A stretch of DNA of 64,000 bases from Acidocella sp. (GTDB lineage: Bacteria; Pseudomonadota; Alphaproteobacteria; Acetobacterales; Acetobacteraceae): contig JARLIK010000019.1 of assembly GCA_031291755.1 (NCBI GenBank), forward strand, positions 186,001-250,000, given 5' to 3'. Positions 17,389 through 28,793 of the stretch are shown one piece after another; the first letter of the stretch is position 1; every line of letters begins with the position of its first letter. Position numbers and translations under genes: made by a program. The notes under the pieces were generated by a model, which was given only the letters and a program-made list of their open reading frames with translations, did no database searches and was not told where the DNA came from.

Positions 17389-19407
17389 TTGATTACCATC
17401 AGCGAACTGGTTTTCGCGCTGAAGACCTTTCTGGGGGCCATGCTGGCTCTCGGACTGGCCTTCTGGCTGGGGCTGGATAATCCGTACTGGTCGATGGCCA
17501 CGGCCTATATCGTGGCGCAGCCGCTTACCGGGGCGATGCGCTCCAAGGCGCTTTACCGTTTTATCGGCACATTTGTGGGTGGTGTGGCGGCGGTGGTGCT
17601 GGTGCCCAACCTGGTGAATGCACCGATGTTGCTCAGCCTCGGTTTTGCACTCTGGATCGGGATTTGCCTGTATCTTTCGCTGCTGGACCGATCGCCCCGG
17701 GCTTATTTATTCATGCTGGCCGGATATACCGCCGCCATCATCGGCTTTCCCAGCGTCTCAGATCCCGGCCATATCTTCGAGACCGCTTTGACGCGGGTTG
17801 AGGAAATCTCGATCGGGATTGCCTGCACCACCCTCGTTGGCACCATTTTCTTCCCCCGGCCTTTGGGTCCGGTGCTGGCGGCGCGGATTTTGGCATGGGT
17901 GAAGCCGGCGGTGGATTGGGCGCAGGCTGCTCTGGACGGGCGGGAGGAAGATGCCGCCACCCGCGCCGCCCGCCGCCAATTGGCGGCCGAGGCGGTGGAT
18001 ATCCGCATGATGGTCAGCCAACTGGCCTACGACACCTCGCATTTACAATCAGCCACCCGCCATATTGAGCGCCTGCGGCTTTACGTGTTGAGCCTTATGC
18101 CGGTGCTGAGTTCCATCGGCGACCGGGTGGCACAATTAAAGGCCATCGGCGGGATCACCCCGCCATTACAAAAGCTGCTGGATGAGATCGCCGCCTGGAT
18201 TAAGGACGGCGGCGCCGAGCATGTGCCCGCCAAACTTGCGGCTGATATCGCTGCACTCGAACAGGCCGGTGAGGCTGGCCTGACCTGGTCAGGCATATTG
18301 CGTACCACTCTGCTGGTACGGTTGCATGAGTTGGTCAGCATGGTGCGGCATTCCCGCGCCATACGCGCCCATGTGACCGACAACGACCCTGCGCCGCTTA
18401 CACCTAAAGCAGAGGGAGCGTTAGCCGCTTCGCATCAGGTACACGACCACGGACTGGCGTTACTCTCCGCCGCCGCCGCCGCCATTGCGGTTCTGCTGGT
18501 ATGCGGCTTCTGGATTCTTACCGCCTGGCCCGCCGGGGCCGGGGCGGCGATTATGGTGGCGGTGGCCTGTTCGTTCTTCGCCGCGCAGGACGACCCGGCG
18601 CCAGCCATTGCGCAGATGACCCGTAACGCGTTGATCGTGGTGGTGGCCGACGCGGTGTACGGGTTCGCCATTCTGCCGCGGGTGGAAACCTTTCCGGAAC
18701 TGATGCTGGTGCTGCTGCCCGCAGGGCTGCTCATCGGCGTGCTGGTGTCCCGCCCGGCCACCTTTGGCACCGGCATGGTGATGGGTGCGGTGGGCGCCAC
18801 CACATTGGCGTTGAACAATGGCTACACCGGAGATTTCGCCGCTTACATCAATGGCTCCTTGGCACTGATCCTGGGCCTCTCCACGGCTCTGGTTGTCACC
18901 AAGTTGATCCGCTCGGTGGGTGCGGCCTGGAGTGCGGAGCGTCTGCTTCGCGCCGGTTGGCGCGACATCGCCGCCGCCGCAGGCCCGCAGGCCCGGCACG
19001 ACCGCGCCCATCTGACCGGCGTGATGATGGATCGGCTCGGGCTATTGATGCCACGTCTGGCGGCGGTCTCGCCGGGGGCGGATATCGCCGCCGCCGATGC
19101 GCTGGTTGACCTGCGGGTGGGGCTGAACACCATCGGGCTGCAACGTGAAATGGCGTTTCTCTCGCCGGCTGAGCAACAGCGTAATGCCGCCGTGCTGACC
19201 GGCGTGGCGGCGCACTACCAGGGCAACCCCCTGCAGGCGGCCGCGCCTGGTTTGCGGCAGGCGATTGATGATGCCATTACCGGGATCATTCACCGTACCG
19301 ATGCCGCGCAAAGCCGCCCGCATCGGGAGACTTTGATGATGCTGGTAGGGCTGCGCAGCGTATTATTTGCCAGTGCGCCGCCGCTGGCTGAAATGGCGAT
19401 TGCATGA
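17389..19407 (+). CDS. FUSC family efflux transporter (AaeB-like)
   Basis: 672 aa integral membrane protein of the fusaric-acid-resistance/aromatic-acid exporter family. It has two half-domains, each a bundle of hydrophobic helices: TFLGAMLALGLAFWLGLDNP with NPYWSMATAYIVAQPLTGAM at the N-terminus, and HGLALLSAAAAAIAVLLVCG with CSFFAAQDDPAPAIAQ near residue 400; each is followed by a cytoplasmic helical region. It starts with TTG at 17389. It overlaps DUF1656 by 4 bases and is followed by an HlyD-type adaptor, the standard AaeB-AaeX-AaeA arrangement. The substrate is unknown; aromatic acids are an inference from the family. Confidence 0.92.
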   Translation: MITISELVFALKTFLGAMLALGLAFWLGLDNPYWSMATAYIVAQPLTGAMRSKALYRFIGTFVGGVAAVVLVPNLVNAPMLLSLGFALWIGICLYLSLLDRSPRAYLFMLAGYTAAIIGFPSVSDPGHIFETALTRVEEISIGIACTTLVGTIFFPRPLGPVLAARILAWVKPAVDWAQAALDGREEDAATRAARRQLAAEAVDIRMMVSQLAYDTSHLQSATRHIERLRLYVLSLMPVLSSIGDRVAQLKAIGGITPPLQKLLDEIAAWIKDGGAEHVPAKLAADIAALEQAGEAGLTWSGILRTTLLVRLHELVSMVRHSRAIRAHVTDNDPAPLTPKAEGALAASHQVHDHGLALLSAAAAAIAVLLVCGFWILTAWPAGAGAAIMVAVACSFFAAQDDPAPAIAQMTRNALIVVVADAVYGFAILPRVETFPELMLVLLPAGLLIGVLVSRPATFGTGMVMGAVGATTLALNNGYTGDFAAYINGSLALILGLSTALVVTKLIRSVGAAWSAERLLRAGWRDIAAAAGPQARHDRAHLTGVMMDRLGLLMPRLAAVSPGADIAAADALVDLRVGLNTIGLQREMAFLSPAEQQRNAAVLTGVAAHYQGNPLQAAAPGLRQAIDDAITGIIHRTDAAQSRPHRETLMMLVGLRSVLFASAPPLAEMAIA

Positions 19408-19610
19408 TCGGCGAGATCGACCTTTACGGCGTGCTGCTGCCGCCATTGCTGGTTTGGCTGGCGCTGGCGCTGGTGCTTTCAGCGCTGTTGCGGCGGGTTT
19501 TAAACCGCGCGGGTGTTTATCAATATGTCTGGCACCGGCCTTTGTTCGACATCGCGATTCTGGTGGTGCTGCTGGGCGGTATTGCGGCTGTGGCCGATCA
19601 TTTTTTCTGA
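19404..19610 (+). CDS. DUF1656 (AaeX-like) membrane protein
   Basis: 68 aa with two predicted membrane helices (YGVLLPPLLVWLALALVLSA and FDIAILVVLLGGIAAVA). MIGEIDLYGVLLPPLLVW and YQYVWHRPLFDIAI are typical of DUF1656 partners of FUSC exporters. ATGA overlap with the FUSC stop; the adaptor gene starts 13 bases later. Presumed small subunit or assembly factor of the exporter. Confidence 0.9.
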   Translation: MIGEIDLYGVLLPPLLVWLALALVLSALLRRVLNRAGVYQYVWHRPLFDIAILVVLLGGIAAVADHFF

Positions 19611-19623
19611 GCTTGGATCAACC

Positions 19624-20493
19624 ATGACAAAACAATCATTCCTGCCGCGTTTTCTCGTCACTTTGGCCATGGTGCTGGTGGCGGCATTGGTGGCCTGGCA
19701 ATTATGGGTTTATTATATGCTGGCGCCCTGGACCCGTGATGGCCGTGTGCGCGCCGACATCGTTGAGGTGGCGCCGGATGTTTCAGGCCTCGTCTCAAAT
19801 GTTTACGTACATGATAATCAGAGCGTGCATATTGGCGATCCGTTGTTTCAGATCGATGATGTTCGCTTCAAGGTTGCTCTGCAAGCCGCCCAGGCGGTTG
19901 TGGAGAAGGACAAGGCGGCACTGGCACAGGCCGGCAGCGATGCCCGGCGCTATAACGGCCTCTCCGGCAACGCTGTTTCGGGCGAGATTCGGGATCAGAG
20001 CAATACCGCGGTGCTGGAAGCCCAGGCCGAATTGGACCAAGCCAATGCCAACGAAGCCGATGCGGAGCTTAACCTCACCCGCGCCACGGTACGTGCCACC
20101 GTTAATGGCATGATCACCAATTTCTCGATGCGCCCTGGTGATTTCGTGACGCGCAGGACTGCGGTGGCGGCGCTGGTTGATACGGATTCGATTTATGTCG
20201 ATGGTTATTTCGAGGAAACCAAACTGCCGCGCATTGCCATTGGTGATAAAGCCCGCGTCACATTGTTGGGTGGCGGCCCCGCTTTGGATGGCCATGTTGA
20301 AAGCATCGATTCCGGGATCACCGATAATGAGCGTGTCGCCAGTCCCAATTTGCTGGCCGATGTGAATCCTACCTTCACCTGGGTCCGCCTCGCCCAGCGC
20401 GTGCCGGTGCGGATCGCGCTGGATCATGTGCCGGCCGGAACCCGGTTGATCGCCGGGCTGACCGCCACGGTTGAGATCGTGCCAGCGAAATAG
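19624..20493 (+). CDS. HlyD-family periplasmic adaptor (AaeA-like)
   Basis: 289 aa membrane-fusion protein linking the FUSC pump to an outer-membrane channel. One N-terminal anchor (FLVTLAMVLVAALVAWQLWV) is followed by YYMLAPWTRDGRVRADIVEV, then the lipoyl-like half ISGLVSNVYVHDNQSVHIGD-type sequence (here VSGLVSNVYVHDNQSVHIGD), an alpha-helical hairpin (KDKAALAQAGSDARRYNGLS) and the barrel GYFEETKLPRIAIGDKARVT. The track start at 19513 overlaps DUF1656; the ATG at 19624 begins MTKQSFLPRFLVTLAMVLVA. No outer-membrane factor is encoded nearby. Confidence 0.93.
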   Translation: MTKQSFLPRFLVTLAMVLVAALVAWQLWVYYMLAPWTRDGRVRADIVEVAPDVSGLVSNVYVHDNQSVHIGDPLFQIDDVRFKVALQAAQAVVEKDKAALAQAGSDARRYNGLSGNAVSGEIRDQSNTAVLEAQAELDQANANEADAELNLTRATVRATVNGMITNFSMRPGDFVTRRTAVAALVDTDSIYVDGYFEETKLPRIAIGDKARVTLLGGGPALDGHVESIDSGITDNERVASPNLLADVNPTFTWVRLAQRVPVRIALDHVPAGTRLIAGLTATVEIVPAK

Positions 20494-20596
20494 CGTTACA
20501 TTACCAAATCATGGCGTGATCGACATGAACCAAAGGCTTTAACCACGCCAGCAAAATCATATGTAACCACATAGAAACATAGTGAGGTTGCGTGCC

Positions 20597-20749
20597 ATGA
20601 GATTGCTGCTGATAATTCTACTGGTTTTGATTTTGCTCGGTGGCGGCTTTGGTCTGCACGGCGGCTTGTTTATCGGCTCAGGCGGCCTTTATTACGGTGG
20701 CGGCTTGGGGCTGTTGCTGATTATCGTGCTAGTATTCCTGATACTTTAG
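20597..20749 (+). CDS. tiny DUF3309-like membrane protein (not in ORF track)
   Basis: 50 aa: MRLLLIILLVLILLGGGFGL, a short Gly/Tyr-rich middle (GSGGLYYGGGLG) and a second hydrophobic run LLLIIVLVFLIL. Two hydrophobic helices joined by a Gly-rich turn ending in GGGLGLLLIIVLV match the DUF3309 style of very small membrane proteins. A GTGAGG-type Shine-Dalgarno lies about 10 bases upstream. Function unknown; convergent with kdsA (17 bases between stops). Confidence 0.7.
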   Translation: MRLLLIILLVLILLGGGFGLHGGLFIGSGGLYYGGGLGLLLIIVLVFLIL

Positions 20750-20766
20750 GCTTTTTGATCGAAAAA

Positions 20767-23231
<2,465 letters not shown>

Positions 23232-23274
23232 TCATACATGAGTCGTAGAAAAAGCGAGAGGGGGGGGTAGGCGT

Positions 23275-23688
23275 TTAGTTTGACTTTGTTGGCGCCGGGA
23301 CGCCGGGGGCCGGAACAGCAGGGGCTGCGGGGCCAGGTCTGGCGTCCGCCGGGGTCTGCGGCAACGGCGGCATGGTGCCCGATGCCGGTAGGCCCGGAAT
23401 GGGGACGCTCGGCGCGGTTTGCTGCGGCGGGGCCAAAATTGCCGCGGCGTTGCCGGTGGAACCGCCCTTGTAAAGCAGCGCCAGGCTGAGCGAGAGCACA
23501 AAAAATGCCGCGCCCAAAATTGCCGTGGTGCGGGTGAGCAAATTTGCAGTGCCCCGGCCCGACATGAAGTTGCCCATGCCCTGGCCGCCGCCAAGCCCGA
23601 GGCCGCCGCCCTCGCTGCGTTGGATCAGCACCACGCCGATCAGCGCAATGGTGACAAACACATGCAGAACGAGAAGAACCTTGATCAT
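23275..23688 (-). CDS. secG: Sec translocon subunit SecG
   Basis: 137 aa. The SecG core has two membrane helices: LLVLHVFVTIALIGVVLIQR and RTTAILGAAFFVLSLSLALL, linked by the conserved GGGLGLGGGQGMGNFMSGRG loop. After residue 75 comes a long Pro/Ala-rich tail (APPQQTAPSVPIPGLPASG and more) that is common in alphaproteobacterial SecG and probably disordered. Works with SecYE, whose secY is at the right edge of this window. 52 bases to pyrG. Confidence 0.93.
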   Translation of the reverse strand: MIKVLLVLHVFVTIALIGVVLIQRSEGGGLGLGGGQGMGNFMSGRGTANLLTRTTAILGAAFFVLSLSLALLYKGGSTGNAAAILAPPQQTAPSVPIPGLPASGTMPPLPQTPADARPGPAAPAVPAPGVPAPTKSN

Positions 23689-23744
23689 CCGAAACCTTAC
23701 TTAATTTTTACCCAGCATCGCGCCGTGAAACCTAGTGGCGGCTT

Positions 23745-24476
23745 CTAGACAACCCGCGCGCTGGCAGCAATGGCCAGAAACTCTGCCGCCTGCAAACTGG
23801 CCCCACCGACCAGGGCGCCGCCTACCTCTGGTAGCGCCAAAATGGCCCCGGCATTGCTTGGTTTGGCCGATCCACCATAGAGAATGGGGGTTGTGGCACC
23901 GGTTTTGGGGAACTGCGCCACCAGAGCGGCCCGAATGGCGGCATGCATGGCTGTAATGTCGGCTGGTGTGGGCGTCCGCCCGGTGCCGATCGCCCAGATC
24001 GGCTCATAGGCGACGAGTCCGATAAATTCTTCCGGCAGGCTATGCGTTAATTGCGTGCGCACCACATCCTCAGCCTCGCCAGCATCACGCTCGGTTTCGC
24101 TTTCGCCGACGCATACGATCGGGGCCAGCCCAGCGGCAAGCGCTGCCTTCACTTTGCCAGCCACCACGGCATTGCTCTCAGCATGGTCAGCCCGGCGTTC
24201 GGAATGGCCTAAAATCACATAGGCGGCGCCAACTTCCTTTATTAAACCAGCCGCCACGTCGCCGGTATGCGCACCTGATGCATTGGCATGGCAATCTTGG
24301 GCGCCCAGCCCGATATCGCTGCCGGCAAACGCGCTGGCAAAGGCGGGCAGCAGCGGGAATGGTGGACAAATAATCAGCGTGGCTGGGCTGGCCTGCGCGC
24401 GCAAAGCTCCCGCGTAAGCCGTAACTCCGGCAAGAGTGCCGTTCATTTTCCAGTTTCCAGCGATAATTTGGCGCAT
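23745..24476 (-). CDS. tpiA: triosephosphate isomerase
   Basis: Interconverts DHAP and glyceraldehyde-3-phosphate; 243 aa. AGNWKMNG holds the catalytic Lys, VILGHSERRA the catalytic His, VAYEPIWAIGTGRTPTP the catalytic Glu and loop 6, and ILYGGSAKPSN the phosphate-binding loop. The start MRQIIAGNWKMNGTL is right for the family. It precedes secG by 56 bases on the minus strand. Confidence 0.97.
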   Translation of the reverse strand: MRQIIAGNWKMNGTLAGVTAYAGALRAQASPATLIICPPFPLLPAFASAFAGSDIGLGAQDCHANASGAHTGDVAAGLIKEVGAAYVILGHSERRADHAESNAVVAGKVKAALAAGLAPIVCVGESETERDAGEAEDVVRTQLTHSLPEEFIGLVAYEPIWAIGTGRTPTPADITAMHAAIRAALVAQFPKTGATTPILYGGSAKPSNAGAILALPEVGGALVGGASLQAAEFLAIAASARVV

Positions 24477-24506
24477 TTTATCCCTTAGCTTAGTTTTTTG
24501 GGTTTA

Positions 24507-24683
24507 TCAGGCGTCTTCGGCGGGCGGCAATGGGGTGGTCTCAGGAGCCTCACCGTCGGGCTCGTCTTCTGGTTCGTCAGACTTTATACCAGCCTTTTTG
24601 TCGCGCAATTTCGCTTCTTTTTTGGCCTGTTTAGCGCGGTTACGCTCGGCGCGTTCCAGACCGTAATTTACTTTGTAAGCCAT
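24507..24683 (-). CDS. small conserved Lys/Ala-rich hypothetical protein (58 aa, not in ORF track)
   Basis: Translating the minus strand from the ATG at 24683 gives MAYKVNYGLERAERNRAKQA, then KKEAKLRDKKAGIK and an acidic, Pro-rich end (SDEPEDEPDGEAPETTPLPP). An AERNRAKQAKK-like N-terminal half recurs in small alphaproteobacterial hypotheticals, as I recall. GGAGCAAATC gives a good Shine-Dalgarno. Highly charged and probably partly unstructured; function unknown. The plus-strand ORFs listed here (24436-24666, 24498-24788) are shadows. Confidence 0.75.
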   Translation of the reverse strand: MAYKVNYGLERAERNRAKQAKKEAKLRDKKAGIKSDEPEDEPDGEAPETTPLPPAEDA

Positions 24684-24718
24684 GATTTGCTCCTACTTCG
24701 GCTGCATGACCAAAATAC

Positions 24719-24758
24719 AAAGAGCGTAATCCGGCTTTGCAGCCGGGTTACGCTCTTT
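24719..24758. terminator. strong intrinsic terminator (18-bp stem)
   Basis: AAAGAGCGTAATCCGGCT, loop TTGC, AGCCGGGTTACGCTCTTT form an 18-bp stem with one GT pair. Followed by T-rich sequence on the minus strand (TTTGTATTTT). It lies just after the cold-shock gene stop and before the 58-aa gene, so it most likely ends the cold-shock transcript. Confidence 0.85.
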
Positions 24759-24780
24759 TATCGTACCAGCGAAAGCCTGA

Positions 24781-25440
24781 TCAGCTGACGCTGATCGAGC
24801 TGACTTCCGGGCCTTTAGCGCCTTGCACAACATTCATCCGGACCGACTGGCCTTCCTGCAACGGCGGCAGACCGGCCTGTTCCAGTGCGGTGGCATGAAC
24901 GAACACGTCCTTGCCACCATCCTGCGGGCTGATGAAGCCAAAGCCTTTGGTGGAATTGTACCATTTGACGATGCCGGTCATCTCGACAGCCGGGCCGCTG
25001 GCCTGCTGGCGCGGTGCCCGAGGTGCTGACGAGCGAGGACGGTCGAAGCCGCCACCACCGCCACCAAATCCGCCGCCGCGCGGTGCCGGCGCTTCGCCGG
25101 TGCCTTCGGTTACGGAGATCACCTGATCAACCTGGCGGCCTTTCTGGCCCTGGCCGACGCGGACCTGCAAAACCGAGCCAGGCGTTACGGCCTGGAATCC
25201 GGCGTTTTGCAATGAGTTGGCGTGCAGGAACACATCCCCGGACCCGTCGGACATCTCAACGAACCCGAATCCCTTCTCGGAATTGTACCACTTAACCGTG
25301 GCTTTCGCTTCCGGAGCGGAAGAGGCGGACCCAAACCCGGAAAAAGACGGCGGGGGAGGCGGTGTGTTGCCAAAGAAATTATCGTCATCAAAACCGCGGC
25401 GGCGTGGCTGCCGCTGGCGGTCGTTTTTCGGGGGTCGCAC
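24781..25440 (-). CDS. cold-shock protein with two CSD domains
   Basis: 219 aa from the GTG at 25440, which follows GAGGACAGTTTTAATA; the upstream ATG at 25527 would add 29 residues. Two nucleic-acid-binding cold-shock domains are clear: [20 protein letters not shown] with DVFLHANSL, and [20 protein letters not shown] with DVFVHATAL, each with RNP1 (KGFGF) and RNP2 (VFxH). A Gly-rich linker ([18 protein letters not shown]) and a basic, Arg-rich N-terminus ([19 protein letters not shown]) flank them. The dual-CSD layout is alphaproteobacterial. Likely RNA chaperone or transcription antiterminator; terminator follows. Confidence 0.9.
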   Translation of the reverse strand: MRPPKNDRQRQPRRRGFDDDNFFGNTPPPPPSFSGFGSASSAPEAKATVKWYNSEKGFGFVEMSDGSGDVFLHANSLQNAGFQAVTPGSVLQVRVGQGQKGRQVDQVISVTEGTGEAPAPRGGGFGGGGGGFDRPRSSAPRAPRQQASGPAVEMTGIVKWYNSTKGFGFISPQDGGKDVFVHATALEQAGLPPLQEGQSVRMNVVQGAKGPEVSSISVS

Positions 25441-25610
25441 TATTAAAACTGTCCTCTTGTCATCAATTACGTGGCCTGGGTGTCTCCCGGACACTGTTAA
25501 CATAGGGCAAGGGGCCTTGGCCATCAATGCTTATCCGGTGATAGTTAGGATGTTTTCGTAATCTTCAGGTTGGGCAGAGGCCACGATTCAGGTTGCGGCC
25601 GAGCCTATTA

Positions 25611-26891
25611 TTATAAAAGCGACTCCACGAGCCGGGATCGGAACTCATTCAGCCGCTCCGCCACCCCCCGATGCTTCCAGGCCGCGAGCGTGATTTCTCT
25701 GGAAGCCGCCAAATCCTTGGTGAACATGGCTTCCATCAGGCCGCCAAAATCAGGCCCCATCACGATGGCGTCGATTTCATTGTTAAATACCACGCTCCGC
25801 CAATCGAGGTTGGAAGACCCCACCACCGACCATTGGCCGTCGATGACAGCGGTTTTGGCGTGCAGAACCACCCCATGACGCTCATAAACATGCACGCCAG
25901 CTTTCAATAAATCGTCATAATGCGAGCGCCCGGCGGTGATGGTGGTGTCGCTGTTACTGATCGCGGGCACGATTATCCGCACATCCACGCCGCGGCGGGC
26001 GGCACATTCCAGCGCCTCGATCATGTCAGGCGGCGGGGCGAAAAATCCGGTGGTCAGATGGATGGAGCTATGCGCCGCGGCCATCGCCACCAGTAATGTT
26101 CTGTAAATCGCCGGGTGGCTATCCACCGGTGAGCCATCCAGCGCTTGCAACACTGAAGTCCCTGCGATTGCGGCGTCCGGCGCTGTGGGCTGCAGGGGCG
26201 GGCCTTTCTGTTGCGCCCAGGTTTGTACGAATAATTGATCGAAGATACTCACCACCGGGCCCGAAACCTCCACGTCCGTATCGCGCCAGGGCAGGGTGCC
26301 GGGGGTCTTGTCTTGCTGGTAGCTGGCGTGATGGTTCTCATACACCTGCGCCACGTTCACCCCGCCGGTGAAGGCTATTTCGCCGTCGATTACCAATAGT
26401 TTCCGATGGTCGCGCCGGTTGATGTCGAGCGTTTTCATTTGTGCCGGGTCGAGCGGATTATACTTGACCACCTGCACCCCGCCCTTGCGCAGCCGGTCGA
26501 ATAAGCCGGCAGGCGCGTTAGTGCCGTAATCATCATAGACCAGATGCACCTGCACCCCCTGCGTCTGCTTGGCGATCATCAGGTTGGCGAATTTTTCGGC
26601 CACGTCGCCATCAAACTCGTAGCTTTCCATGTCGATCCGATTGGTTGCCGCCGCCATGGCAGCCAGCATGGCGCTATAGGTGGCGGGGCCATTTTCCAAC
26701 AGCACCACCTTATTGCCGGCTACAAATGGCGTATGGGTCAGCGCCACGCTGCGCGCCTGCATCACCGCCAGCGCCTCGGCTTCGGTTTGGGTCGGGATGG
26801 TGCAGGCCAAGTCGGGGTCAAATTGCGGCAATTGGACACACCCAGTGTAACCCAGGGCCACCAAAACCCCCAGGTTCTTTAGAATTTTCAC
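25611..26891 (-). CDS. phospholipase D-family enzyme, cardiolipin synthase-like
   Basis: 426 aa from the GTG at 26891, with GGAAAG six bases upstream (the longer ORF to 27101 has no RBS). Two HKD motifs are present: RRDHRKLLVIDGEIAFTGGV near residue 162 and LHAKTAVIDGQWSVVGSSNL near residue 340, giving the His/Lys/Asp pairs of the phosphatidyltransferase/PLD fold. The N-terminus LGVLVALGYTGCVQLPQF resembles a lipoprotein signal (Cys18), although Y at -3 is unusual. Cardiolipin-synthase B-type activity is inferred from family, not proven. Divergent from the DEAD-box gene. Confidence 0.87.
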   Translation of the reverse strand: MKILKNLGVLVALGYTGCVQLPQFDPDLACTIPTQTEAEALAVMQARSVALTHTPFVAGNKVVLLENGPATYSAMLAAMAAATNRIDMESYEFDGDVAEKFANLMIAKQTQGVQVHLVYDDYGTNAPAGLFDRLRKGGVQVVKYNPLDPAQMKTLDINRRDHRKLLVIDGEIAFTGGVNVAQVYENHHASYQQDKTPGTLPWRDTDVEVSGPVVSIFDQLFVQTWAQQKGPPLQPTAPDAAIAGTSVLQALDGSPVDSHPAIYRTLLVAMAAAHSSIHLTTGFFAPPPDMIEALECAARRGVDVRIIVPAISNSDTTITAGRSHYDDLLKAGVHVYERHGVVLHAKTAVIDGQWSVVGSSNLDWRSVVFNNEIDAIVMGPDFGGLMEAMFTKDLAASREITLAAWKHRGVAERLNEFRSRLVESLL

Positions 26892-27005
26892 GGTAGGCTT
26901 TCCATACTTACACAAATGGTGAGTTAGGCCCTGAGAGCAATGCCGTGTCGTATGGGTAATGCTGTCCTGCGTTGCGGCCAAGCGGCACTCGGAGTACGAG
27001 CCGCC

Positions 27006-28793
27006 ATGACCTTCCCTATAGAAAATCCCGCTTTGCAGCGTGCGCTGGTCGCGCGCGGCTATACCGAACCTACCTCCGTTCAGCTTGCCGTGCTGGAACA
27101 TGACGCCGAGGACCGCGATCTGCTGGTCTCGGCCCAGACAGGCTCGGGCAAAACCGTCGCCTACGGCCTGGCCTTTGCCTCCACCATTCTAGGCGCGGAA
27201 GAGCGCTTCCCTCCCGCCGGCGCCCCGTTGGTGCTGGTCATCGCCCCGACCCGCGAGCTGGCGATTCAGGTGCACGGCGAACTTACCTGGCTATACGCCC
27301 AGGCCGGTGGCCGGGTGGTTTCCTGCGTTGGCGGCATGGATGCCCGCGAGGAAGCCCGCGCCTTGAATGCCGGTGCCCATATTGTTGTTGGCACCCCCGG
27401 CCGCCTGCAGGACCATATCAACCGCAAGCGCCTCAACCTCGCCGCCATTCAGGTGGTGGTGCTCGATGAAGCCGATGAAATGCTGGATTTGGGCTTCAAG
27501 GACGAGCTGGAATTCATCCTCAACGCCGCCCCCACCTCGCGCCGCACGTTGTTGTTTTCTGCCACCATCGCCAAGGATATCGCAGCCTTGGCCCGGCAAT
27601 ATCAGCAGGATGCGCTGCGGATCGACACCGTGGCCCGCAACCAGCCGCACGCCGACATTGAATACCGTGCCGTGCGGATTTCCGGGCATGAGATTGAACT
27701 TGGCCTGGTGAATTTGCTGCGCTTCTATGAAGCGCGCGGCACCCTGGTGTTCTGCGCCACCCGTGAGGCGGTGCGGCGTCTGCAAGGCAGCCTGCTGGAG
27801 CGCGGGTTCGACGCCGTGGCGCTTTCAGGCGAACTTAGCCAGAACGAGCGTAATAACGCTTTGCAGTCATTACGCGATGGCCGTGCCAGGGTATGTATCG
27901 CCACCGACGTGGCGGCGCGTGGCCTGGATTTACCCGACCTGGATTTGGTGATTCACGCTGATTTACCCACCAACAAGGCCACACTTTTGCACCGCTCAGG
28001 CCGTACCGGCCGGGCTGGGCGTAAGGGCATGTGTATTTTGCTGGTACCCAACAGCAAACGCCGCCGTGCCGAAATGTTGCTGACCTCGGCCAATATCAAC
28101 GCTGCCTGGGCCGACCCGCCAACCGCCGAGGACATCCGTGCCCTTGACCAGGAACGTTTGCTGTCTGACCCGTCGCTCACCGAAGCCCCGCTGCCCGAGG
28201 ATATCGCGCTGGCGCAGCAACTGCTGGCCCGTCAAAGCTCGGAGTCAATCGCCACGGCGCTGATCCGCCTGTACCGCGCCCGGTTACCCTCGCCGGAGGA
28301 GATTTCTGTGCAATATCAGCCGCCCGCAGCTGCCATCCGCCCGGCGCGCACCGGTGAACGTGTGGCCCATGAACGCGCCCCGCGTGAAAATGTGCCGTTC
28401 GAGAAGCGCGAAGATGGTGCGGCCATGACATGGTTCCGCGCCAGTGTGGGCCGCAAAAATAATGCCGACCCCAAGTGGTTGATCCCGCTGATCTGCCGGA
28501 TGGGTGGCATTACCAAGGCGGAAATCGGCGTGATCCGGATTTTCGACAAGGAAACCAAGTTTGAGATCACCCAGGCCGCCGCGGAGCGCTTCCAAGCTGC
28601 AACCCATGCGGCGGCAAATGCCGACATGGTGATCGAAGCCAGCAGCCCGCCAGGGGCAGGCCCGGCGCGTGACCTTGGGCCCCGCCCGGGCAAAGCCAAA
28701 CCGGCGCGGCCCGCCCGCCCGGAGCGTCCGGCCAATGCCAAACCCAATGAGCAGGAGCGCCGCCGCAAGAATAAAATTCTGAAGCCGCGCTGA
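27006..28793 (+). CDS. DEAD-box RNA helicase (DbpA/CsdA-type)
   Basis: 595 aa ATP-dependent RNA unwinder. Motifs: Q-motif area GYTEPTSVQLAVLEHD, Walker A SAQTGSGKTVAYG, PTRELAIQ, GTPGRLQD, DEAD in VVVLDEADEMLDLGF, SAT in LLFSATIAKD, and in the second RecA domain ATDVAARGLDLPDLDLV and HRSGRTGRAGRKG. The C-terminal part (MTWFRASVGRKNNADPKWLI with MGGITKAEIGVIRIF) is a DbpA-like RNA-binding domain, then a basic tail rich in Arg/Pro/Ala. Likely ribosome-assembly or cold-shock helicase. Start at 27006, not at 26940, by family match. Confidence 0.94.
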   Translation: MTFPIENPALQRALVARGYTEPTSVQLAVLEHDAEDRDLLVSAQTGSGKTVAYGLAFASTILGAEERFPPAGAPLVLVIAPTRELAIQVHGELTWLYAQAGGRVVSCVGGMDAREEARALNAGAHIVVGTPGRLQDHINRKRLNLAAIQVVVLDEADEMLDLGFKDELEFILNAAPTSRRTLLFSATIAKDIAALARQYQQDALRIDTVARNQPHADIEYRAVRISGHEIELGLVNLLRFYEARGTLVFCATREAVRRLQGSLLERGFDAVALSGELSQNERNNALQSLRDGRARVCIATDVAARGLDLPDLDLVIHADLPTNKATLLHRSGRTGRAGRKGMCILLVPNSKRRRAEMLLTSANINAAWADPPTAEDIRALDQERLLSDPSLTEAPLPEDIALAQQLLARQSSESIATALIRLYRARLPSPEEISVQYQPPAAAIRPARTGERVAHERAPRENVPFEKREDGAAMTWFRASVGRKNNADPKWLIPLICRMGGITKAEIGVIRIFDKETKFEITQAAAERFQAATHAAANADMVIEASSPPGAGPARDLGPRPGKAKPARPARPERPANAKPNEQERRRKNKILKPR

